A stretch of DNA of 64,000 nt, taken from the NCBI RefSeq assembly GCF_007860185.1, contig NZ_SJPY01000005.1:186001-250000 (forward strand), in the 5' to 3' direction. Source of the stretch: Novipirellula aureliae. GTDB taxonomy: Bacteria; Planctomycetota; Planctomycetia; Pirellulales; Pirellulaceae. Each line of letters begins with the position of its first letter. The first letter of the stretch is position 1. Below are positions 38,836-46,159 of the stretch, piece by piece. The notes under the pieces are model-generated. The model searched no databases, was not told where the DNA came from, and saw nothing but the letters and a program-made list of their open reading frames with translations. Made by a program: the position numbers and the translations under genes.

Positions 38836-40153
38836 ATCCCCCCGCCAGTTACTCCAAGCGATCGAACTTGGTGAAGACAGTCGTCTCGAGCTGAAGGAAG
38901 TTCAATATTCGGGAGCTAAATGGAAAGCTCCCAAGGTTGATGATTTGGCTGCCGAAATTGCAGCGATGGCAAATGCAGATGGGGGTGTCATTGTCTTGGG
39001 CGTCGATGACGTTCGTAAAGAGATCCTTGGCATCCCTGAACTAAATTTGGACGATGCTGAGACCATTGTCCGCGATCTCTTGAATGACAAGCTCGAACCG
39101 CCGCTGATCGCTTCGGTTCGCAAGGTTCGACTACCGGACTCCCAAGGGATTGATCGCTCGATCATACGTATCGACATCCCGAAAAGCCTTTTCGTTCATC
39201 GTTGCAAAGGCAGATACTGGGTGCGTGTAGGAAGTAGCAAGCGAGAGATTAGCCCTGACTACTTAGCGCGATTGATGCAGCAGCGTAGTCAGGCTCGTTT
39301 GATTCGGTTCGATGAACAAACTGTTCCGGGAACCTCGTTATCGACACTTGACCAATCGCTTGTTGAAAGATACCGGTCGGCGTTGTCTGACAGTCATTTT
39401 GCTACATTTGCGAACAAGCTAGCAATGCTTCGGCCCGATTCAGAAGGCATCGAGCGGGCGACTGTGACGGGCATCCTACTTGGAACGCCGGGTCCGACTG
39501 AATTTCTTCCCAATGCGTTCATTCAGGCGGTGGCGTACCGAGGAGACTTCGAGACGGCTTTTCTTGATCTTGAGAATTACCAACGCGATGCGAAAGACTT
39601 CATTGGATCAGTCGACCAACAAGTCAGGGATGCTGTCGCATTCGTTGACAACAACATGACCATTTCAGGATCGAAAGATCTGGGTCGATCCAATCTGCCC
39701 CAATACGATCTGACGGCAGTTTTTGAAGCGATCGTCAACGCGGTATCGCATCGGGATTATTCGATGCATGGATCTAAGATCCGCTTGCATCTATTCGCAG
39801 ATCGGCTTCGGCTTCACGTCCCTGGCGATTTAGCGAATTCGATGGACGTTGAGGCACTCCCCGTACGACAGGCGACCCGCAATGAAGCGATCACAAGCTT
39901 GCTGGCTAGGACGCCCGTTGATATTACACTTCGTGATTTTGATTCACCTCGTCAATTCATGATGGACCGGCGAGGTGAGGGCGTAAATCAAATTCTATTG
40001 CGTAGCGAGAATTTGTCAGGTCAGCGGCCGACCTACGAAATGATCGGCGACGGCGAGTTGTTGCTAACGATCTTCGCTGCAAATCCAAACTCAGACACCG
40101 AACATGTAGTATCAAGCACTGCTGCCAAAGTCGAATCGGAGGATGCAGAGTGA
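38828..40153 (+). CDS. AlbA_2 (Schlafen-like) ATP-binding protein
   Basis: 441 aa. LGEDSRLELKEVQYSGAKWK, then LAAEIAAMANADGGVIVLGV, is the AlbA_2/Schlafen-AAA domain. EAIVNAVSHRDYSMHGSKIR, then LHLFADRLRLHVPGDL, is the C-terminal HATPase_c_4-like domain. GGAGG lies 5 nt before the ATG at 38828, so I prefer it to 38816. Related proteins act as regulators or as effectors in phage defence. Here it is translationally linked to the TrlF-like gene, so the two are probably partners. Confidence 0.8.
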   Translation: MFESPRQLLQAIELGEDSRLELKEVQYSGAKWKAPKVDDLAAEIAAMANADGGVIVLGVDDVRKEILGIPELNLDDAETIVRDLLNDKLEPPLIASVRKVRLPDSQGIDRSIIRIDIPKSLFVHRCKGRYWVRVGSSKREISPDYLARLMQQRSQARLIRFDEQTVPGTSLSTLDQSLVERYRSALSDSHFATFANKLAMLRPDSEGIERATVTGILLGTPGPTEFLPNAFIQAVAYRGDFETAFLDLENYQRDAKDFIGSVDQQVRDAVAFVDNNMTISGSKDLGRSNLPQYDLTAVFEAIVNAVSHRDYSMHGSKIRLHLFADRLRLHVPGDLANSMDVEALPVRQATRNEAITSLLARTPVDITLRDFDSPRQFMMDRRGEGVNQILLRSENLSGQRPTYEMIGDGELLLTIFAANPNSDTEHVVSSTAAKVESEDAE

Positions 40154-40449
40154 ATTCAAAGGAATCATACGTATCTGGCCGAGGACTCTCGATTGCTGCC
40201 TGTCTCGTCATTTATTACCGCATCGTGGCCGCACTATGGCCGCGCCCATTCGCCGCGTCGTCCGCAGAATCGGCGATGTTCTCGATTTTAGCGAGGTTTT
40301 TCGGTTGCAAGGTGTCCTCACTTGTCCGGATTGGATGGCTTCTGTTCGCATATGCAATTGATCCGAAGGCGATAGGGGAGAGCCTTGCATACGAGGACAG
40401 CGATAGAGTCCCGCGGCTCGCGACGTCGGCTCAGGGGGATCAGATATGA
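40150..40449 (+). CDS. Unknown 99-aa protein inside the BREX operon
   Basis: A GTG start overlaps the previous stop (GTGA, 40150-40153) and its own stop overlaps the pglZ start (ATGA, 40446-40449). This double 4-nt overlap is strong evidence that it is translated. It has one likely membrane segment near the N-terminus (LSIAACLVIYYRIVAALW) and a second weaker hydrophobic part (VRIGWLLFAYAI). No known family. An accessory of the TrlF/AlbA pair or of PglZ is possible. Confidence 0.6.
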   Translation: MNSKESYVSGRGLSIAACLVIYYRIVAALWPRPFAASSAESAMFSILARFFGCKVSSLVRIGWLLFAYAIDPKAIGESLAYEDSDRVPRLATSAQGDQI

Positions 40450-42911
40450 GTGGCGACACGATGCTCGAATCACTGTGTGATTCGCTTCTTGATGGTTCAA
40501 AGCACTCCGCCGGCGAGGTTCCACCGGTTGCGATCTTGTGGACAGATGCAAAAGGCGAATGGTTGCCGTTGGTCGAAACCCTGTGTGCGCGATTACCGCA
40601 GTTGCTTGTTCATGGTGAATACGACAGCGATAAGCGAACTGGCCCGGCGATCTGGTTGAAATGTGCGATTGCTCGGCAGTTGCCTGAGGTTGAGATTCCC
40701 GAAGGATTGACGCCCATCGTCTATCTGCCCTTGGTCAGCCGGCAAACATTACGTGCCGGAACCGAATGTCCGTTGCAACTGCAGCCCTTGGTCGAGCTGT
40801 TGTATCGCGGTGCGGTGTGGACACAAAAAAACGGTCGCGATTGGTCGGTCGAAGCAATGTTGGTCAGCAAGGACGCGCCGGGACTTGGGCTGGATGTCGC
40901 TGGCGACAGCCACACCAAGCTTTCGATGATGGCTTCCTTGTCGGTTTTGGCCGATACGCCGGTATCCCGTTTAACGGGCCGGAGACTGGAGGCGGAAGAT
41001 TTTGACAAGCTGATGATCGGTGACCATCCGCGTGACCTGTTGCGTTGGATGAGTGACCCATTGGTAGTGCGTGAAGAGATGGGCGGCGTCGATAGCGAGG
41101 GTGGCACGTGGCATGCCTTCTGTAACCGATGCCGCGAGGATTATGGATTCGATCCGGATACCGATGGCGAACTGGTGGCCGCCGAAAAACTCGGCATGCA
41201 GGAAACGAATGTTTGGGAGGGGCTGTGGGGACGCTACTGTGAATCCCCCAAGACATACCCTGGTATTCCGAATCTGCTTCGCCGAGCCAAGCCGACCAAC
41301 CGAATCGCTTACGAGAAAGAAACATGGCCGGACGAAAATGAAACGGAGGAAGCGTCGCTTCGCACCGCTTTGGCTGCGTTGGATGGCGTCAATGCAACGC
41401 ATGCTAGTGAGGCGATCGCAAAGTTGGAACAGGCTCATGGTTTTCGGAGGTCATGGGTTTGGGCTCGATTAGACCAAGCTCCGCTTGCACTAGCCTTGGA
41501 ACATCTAGGGCACCTGGCCGAGCGGACGCAAACGGCACTCGGAGGCGATTCGCCCGAGGACTTGGCGAAGCTGTACGCGGACGGCGGTTACTTGGTCGAT
41601 GATGCGGCTCTCGCGGCAATGGCGACTATCCGTACGGCAGCCGACGCTGTGGCAGTACACGCCGCGGTGCGAGCGCTGTACTTGCCGTGGTTGGATCAGG
41701 CGGCAACTCGATTACAGGAAGTATGGCGTGACCCGCCCCGACTGACCGATCGTGTATCGGAGCGTTTGCCTGAGCCGACGGCGCTAGCTGCGGGCCGCAG
41801 CGCAACTGGTGTTTACGGAGGCAGACCCGAGAATACCGCATTCGGTTCACATGGAACGGTTTCTTCTTACGAATCTATTTCGGCGGACGTTGGATGTTGC
41901 TTGCTGTTTGCCGACGGTTTGCGTTACGACCTGGCGCAGCGGTTGTCGCTGGCTCTGTCTGAACGCAGCTTGATGGTCGCGTCACGGCGACGGTGGTCTG
42001 CGTTGCCATCGGTGACCGCAACGGCCAAGCCCGCTGTGTCGCCGGTAACGGCCAAGGTTCGCGGTGTGGGCCTGCCGGATAGCTTTGCCCCCTCGTTGGC
42101 CGACGATCCAGAAAAGTCGCTGACGTTCGCTCGTATGCACTCGTTGTTGAAAACAGACGGCTACCAGATCATCGGCGCGGGTGAGGTCGGCGATCCGGCT
42201 GCCGCTAAAGCGCGTGGTTGGTGCGAGTTTGGTGAGATCGACAAACGCGGTCACAGCATGCAGGCCAAGTTGGCATCGGTGGTGGCAGAGCAAGTCGAAC
42301 TGATTGCCGAACGAATAACTGAACTGCTCGATGCCGGTTGGCGAGAAGTTCGCGTTATCACGGACCACGGTTGGTTGTTGATGCCAGGTGGGTTGCCGAA
42401 AGAAGATCTGCCGCATTACTTGACGGAAGCTAAATGGGCTCGCTGTGCGACGATCAAAGGTGAATCGAAACCGAATGTCCCCAAGGCGACGTGGCATTGG
42501 AACCAATCGGCCGAGTTCGCCACCGGCACCGGCATCCGATGCTTCTCTGCTGGTCACGCGTACGCGCACGGCGGCATCAGTTTGCAGGAGTGCTTGATCG
42601 CAGACATGTCGGTGACTCTGCAAAACCAGCCTGTGCGACAGGACGTTTCGATCACGAAAGTCGATTGGAAGGGGCTGCGTTGTCGGATCTCGGTCTCGCC
42701 GGCATCGGCTGGATTGAGCGTGGATTTGCGTAGCAAGCCTAATGATCCGGCAACTTCGGTCGCTGCGGGCGGCAAACCGCTTGACGGAAGCGAGACAGTC
42801 ACGCTGTTTGTGGAGGATGATGACCTGTTGGAATCGGTCGTCGCGGTCACCGTGTGTAACGATGCCGGCCAAACAATTGCAAAACAAAACACCACCATTG
42901 GTGGCGAATAA
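40446..42911 (+). CDS. pglZ: BREX alkaline-phosphatase-fold protein PglZ
   Basis: 821 aa. CCLLFADGLRYDLAQRLSLA at ~483 holds the Asp-metal site of the PglZ domain. SALPSVTATAKPAVSPV and VITDHGWLLMPGG (~636) with the AGHAYAHGGISLQECLIADM block complete the alkaline-phosphatase-like core. PglZ is the signature gene of BREX. It follows the 99-aa gene by a 4-nt overlap instead of lying directly behind pglX as in the basic type I order. Confidence 0.9.
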   Translation: MSGDTMLESLCDSLLDGSKHSAGEVPPVAILWTDAKGEWLPLVETLCARLPQLLVHGEYDSDKRTGPAIWLKCAIARQLPEVEIPEGLTPIVYLPLVSRQTLRAGTECPLQLQPLVELLYRGAVWTQKNGRDWSVEAMLVSKDAPGLGLDVAGDSHTKLSMMASLSVLADTPVSRLTGRRLEAEDFDKLMIGDHPRDLLRWMSDPLVVREEMGGVDSEGGTWHAFCNRCREDYGFDPDTDGELVAAEKLGMQETNVWEGLWGRYCESPKTYPGIPNLLRRAKPTNRIAYEKETWPDENETEEASLRTALAALDGVNATHASEAIAKLEQAHGFRRSWVWARLDQAPLALALEHLGHLAERTQTALGGDSPEDLAKLYADGGYLVDDAALAAMATIRTAADAVAVHAAVRALYLPWLDQAATRLQEVWRDPPRLTDRVSERLPEPTALAAGRSATGVYGGRPENTAFGSHGTVSSYESISADVGCCLLFADGLRYDLAQRLSLALSERSLMVASRRRWSALPSVTATAKPAVSPVTAKVRGVGLPDSFAPSLADDPEKSLTFARMHSLLKTDGYQIIGAGEVGDPAAAKARGWCEFGEIDKRGHSMQAKLASVVAEQVELIAERITELLDAGWREVRVITDHGWLLMPGGLPKEDLPHYLTEAKWARCATIKGESKPNVPKATWHWNQSAEFATGTGIRCFSAGHAYAHGGISLQECLIADMSVTLQNQPVRQDVSITKVDWKGLRCRISVSPASAGLSVDLRSKPNDPATSVAAGGKPLDGSETVTLFVEDDDLLESVVAVTVCNDAGQTIAKQNTTIGGE

Positions 42912-42925
42912 ATAGGGATGAATAT

Positions 42926-44989
42926 ATGAACGCAACAACATTGCAAATGGACGGACTGGATCAAATGTCCGCGTCCGTCTTTGACGGGTACTTGGTTCGT
43001 AAGGACTTAGTCCGAAAGTACGCCCGCCAATACCCTGTACCAACTTACGTGGTCGAGTTCTTGCTCGGTCGCTACTGCGCGACGGTCGACGAAGAGGAAA
43101 TTGCTGAGGGGCTGCAGATTGTCGAAAAGCAATTGCAGAACCGCACGGTGAAGACCGGGCAAGAGGAGGTCTTCATCAAACAGGCTCGCGACAAGGGATC
43201 AGTGAAGCTGATCGACGTGGTGAAGGCGAAACTCGACACGAAGTCGGATTGCTACTACGCCGAAATTCCTAGCCTGGCAATCAAGGATGCCCTGATTGAT
43301 GACAAGCTGGTCGACGATCACGAGCGAATGCTGACAGATGGTTTCTACGCCGAGATCACGCTGGAGTATGACGCGGTTGTTGCCCAGGAGAAAAACGGGA
43401 GGCCGTTCCGGATCGCGTCACTGCGCCCGATTCAAATGTCCAAGTCAGACATTCTGGATGTACTGAAACGCGGACGAGCCGAATACTCGACCGAGCAATG
43501 GATCGACTTTATGGTCCGTTCAATCGGATTGGAACCGACCGCGCTATCGGATCGGGCGAAGTATGTCGTCTTGCTGCGAATGGTGCCATTTGTCGAACGC
43601 AATTACAACTTGGTCGAACTAGGACCGCGCGGCACCGGCAAGAGCCACCTGTTCCAGCAGATTTCGCCGTACTCCCATTTGATCTCGGGCGGCAAAGCCA
43701 CCGTGGCGAAGATGTTCGTCAACAACGCCAGCGGCCAACGCGGTTTGGTTTGTCAGTACGACGTGGTGTGCTTCGACGAAGTCTCCGGCGTCTCTTTCGA
43801 CCAAAAGGACGGCGTCAACATCATGAAGGGCTACATGGCGTCCGGCGAATTCAGCCGAGGCAAAGAGAGCATCCGAGCCGAAGGCGGCATCGTCATGGTT
43901 GGAAACTTCGACGTCGACGTCGAACAGCAACAACGCATCGGCCATTTGTTAAGCCCGCTGCCGGCGGAAATGCGCGACGATACGGCCTTCCACGACCGTA
44001 TTCATGCATTCGCGCCCGGCTGGGATTTCCCCAAGCTGAATCCGAACGAGCACCTCACCAATCACTTCGGCCTCGTCAGTGACTTCCTAAGCGAATGCTG
44101 GACGAACCTGAGAATGCTTAGCCGCGTCTCGACGCTGCAGAATCGGGTGTTTTTCGGCGGCGCGCTGAGCGGCCGCGACATTGAAGCGGTCAACAAAACG
44201 ATCAGCGGTTTGTTGAAACTTCTATTTCCCGATCCTGACATGGAAGTCTCCGATGAAGACCTCGAATTGTTGGTTCGCTTGGCGCTGGAATCACGCCGGC
44301 GCGTGAAAGAACAACAGAAGAAGTGTCTCAAGAGCGAGTTCCGTAACACGCACTTTAGCTTCACGATGGGCGTCGACGGTGTCGAACAGTTCGTCGCAAC
44401 GCCGGAGCTTCACAGCGACGCCGCTATCGACGGCGACCCGTTACCACCAGGCCAAGTTTGGGCGATCAGCCCCGGATCGCAAGAGTCCGGCCCCGGACTG
44501 TACCGACTGGAAGTCACATCCGGCCCCGGTAGCAACGTCCGCATCCTGAACACTCCGACACCGCCCGGCTTTCGCGAAAGCGTCAAGATCGGCGAACAGA
44601 ACCTTTACACGCAGAGTAAGCAACTGGTCGGGGATCGCGACCCGCGAGCACACGAGTTCTCCATCCAAATGCGAGCGATGGACAACGACCACAGCGGCGT
44701 AGGTCTAGGCTTGCCAGTGCTCGTCGCTCTTTCAAGCTCTTTGTTGGAACGCAGCACAAAGGGCGGCATGATTATTGTCGGATCGCTGAACCTCGGTGGC
44801 TCAGTTGAGATGATTCCGAACCCAGTCGCCATCGCCGAAGTCGCCATCGAAAAGCAAGCAGCAACCCTGCTCATGCCAGTCTCAGCCCGCCGGCAACTCA
44901 ACGATCTGCCGGACGAACTCTGGACCAAAATCAGCATTGAGTTCTACAAGGATGCTCAAGACGCGTTCTTTAAGTGTTTATTGGATTGA
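42926..44989 (+). CDS. brxL: BREX Lon-like ATPase BrxL
   Basis: 687 aa. Walker A LGPRGTGKSHLFQQISPYSH at ~231, DVVCFDEVSGVSF as Walker B, and a C-terminal Lon-protease-like domain (DNDHSGVGLGLPVLVALSSS, then LNLGGSVEMIPNPVAIAEVA). BrxL closes type I BREX operons and forms a hexameric DNA-binding assembly. AGGG lies 8-11 nt before the ATG. The presence of BrxL rather than a PglW kinase or BrxHII helicase supports type I. Confidence 0.9.
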   Translation: MNATTLQMDGLDQMSASVFDGYLVRKDLVRKYARQYPVPTYVVEFLLGRYCATVDEEEIAEGLQIVEKQLQNRTVKTGQEEVFIKQARDKGSVKLIDVVKAKLDTKSDCYYAEIPSLAIKDALIDDKLVDDHERMLTDGFYAEITLEYDAVVAQEKNGRPFRIASLRPIQMSKSDILDVLKRGRAEYSTEQWIDFMVRSIGLEPTALSDRAKYVVLLRMVPFVERNYNLVELGPRGTGKSHLFQQISPYSHLISGGKATVAKMFVNNASGQRGLVCQYDVVCFDEVSGVSFDQKDGVNIMKGYMASGEFSRGKESIRAEGGIVMVGNFDVDVEQQQRIGHLLSPLPAEMRDDTAFHDRIHAFAPGWDFPKLNPNEHLTNHFGLVSDFLSECWTNLRMLSRVSTLQNRVFFGGALSGRDIEAVNKTISGLLKLLFPDPDMEVSDEDLELLVRLALESRRRVKEQQKKCLKSEFRNTHFSFTMGVDGVEQFVATPELHSDAAIDGDPLPPGQVWAISPGSQESGPGLYRLEVTSGPGSNVRILNTPTPPGFRESVKIGEQNLYTQSKQLVGDRDPRAHEFSIQMRAMDNDHSGVGLGLPVLVALSSSLLERSTKGGMIIVGSLNLGGSVEMIPNPVAIAEVAIEKQAATLLMPVSARRQLNDLPDELWTKISIEFYKDAQDAFFKCLLD

Positions 44990-45034
44990 TACATTACGTT
45001 TTGTGACTTAAGACGCCAAGCGGCGGGGGTGATA

Positions 45035-46123
45035 ATGGACGACTGGGACTTCCACGGCACATCGTTAGTGGTTTTGGGCGCAGGTTTTTCCTATGCGGCT
45101 ACCGATGGCGGTACGCCGTTGATGCAAGGTTACTTCGATAGGCTCAACCAGCGGGAATATCCCGATCTTCACAAGTTCGTGGTTCAGGTCGGCTGCGATC
45201 GTTCATGCCCAACTGTCTCCGACGCGAATGTCGAGCGTGTTTTGTTGACTTTAGAGCAAGCGAGAACCGCCAACGCCCTCATGCTAGACGGTTGGTTTGA
45301 GGATTGGATTCCCAAGTTGCAAGTGCTTAGAGATCAGCTCGGGCGCTATACGCTGTTTCGATTGTCCGACCAAATCTCAATGGACGATGAGAATTGGGCA
45401 GTCAATCTTCTCGCACGCACGGGTTTCAACACGTCCTACATATCGCTGAACTACGACAACATTGCCGAAAGCATACTCTCTGCACGGACTGGAACAGTCC
45501 ATTGCCGTAATGCCAATTGTCCACACTGCAAAATGCGTAGGCTTCTTCAGTTTTCATGTTCGTGCGGCGAGACTCGACGTGATCTGGGGCGTCGCTGGCA
45601 CGGCAGCTTAATCAAATTGCATGGGTCAATTGCGTGGCGTCGTTGTGTTTGCGAAAGCTGCTGTGCGAAGGAGTGTATTGACGCCGATTGTCGTTGTGCC
45701 CCATTTAGTGAAATTGCCTGCGAGTACTGCGGGGAAGCCTGTGTGCCTGTGATGGTCTTCCCGACCATGAGCAAGAATCTGGGTGAAATTCCGCAGATTG
45801 GCACGATGTGGCAAGCAGCTCGCGCGGCGTTAGAAGAGGCAGAATCAATCCTGCTCTTCGGTTTCTCGTTGCCCACAAGCGACGAACTTTTAGCCCAGTT
45901 GATGCGCAATGCTTGTGAAAAGCATCGGAATCTTCGGCGAGTTGGAGCAATTGACCTGAATCCTGAGCAGGTGCTTGATCGGTTTAGGCAAGCAGTGAAC
46001 CCAACCTGCGACATAGAGTACGTGCCACTCTTGGTTGAACCTGGAAAGGTTCCAGCATGGTACAGGGCACCGGCGAGCCCCGCACTCGAATGGTGCGGAC
46101 AAGCGCCGATACAATCGAACTAA
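45035..46123 (+). CDS. SIR2-domain protein with Cys-rich zinc insert
   Basis: 362 aa from ATG 45035 (a GTG start 6 nt earlier is possible). SLVVLGAGFSYAATDGGTPL is the NAD-binding GAGxS, SLNYDNIAES the SIR2 Asn/Asp motif, IKLHGSIAW the catalytic His strand, and LLFGFSLPTSDE the end. Between residues ~150 and 235 lie about 20 cysteines (NCPHCKMR, FSCSCGE, CESCCAKECIDADCRC, CEYCGEAC), suggesting two or more zinc sites. SIR2 proteins in defence islands typically degrade NAD+ to stop infection. No partner (HerA, pAgo, TIR) is present; McrBC follows. Confidence 0.8.
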   Translation: MDDWDFHGTSLVVLGAGFSYAATDGGTPLMQGYFDRLNQREYPDLHKFVVQVGCDRSCPTVSDANVERVLLTLEQARTANALMLDGWFEDWIPKLQVLRDQLGRYTLFRLSDQISMDDENWAVNLLARTGFNTSYISLNYDNIAESILSARTGTVHCRNANCPHCKMRRLLQFSCSCGETRRDLGRRWHGSLIKLHGSIAWRRCVCESCCAKECIDADCRCAPFSEIACEYCGEACVPVMVFPTMSKNLGEIPQIGTMWQAARAALEEAESILLFGFSLPTSDELLAQLMRNACEKHRNLRRVGAIDLNPEQVLDRFRQAVNPTCDIEYVPLLVEPGKVPAWYRAPASPALEWCGQAPIQSN

Positions 46124-46159
46124 GAATTTGGACTACAGAAGCATGTTTGGAATACGAAA

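Noticed and set aside
27160-45005. Direct repeat ACGTTTTGT near both ends of BREX as an attachment site
   Set aside because: Only nine bases, no integrase nearby, and the right copy precedes SIR2/McrBC rather than the island end.
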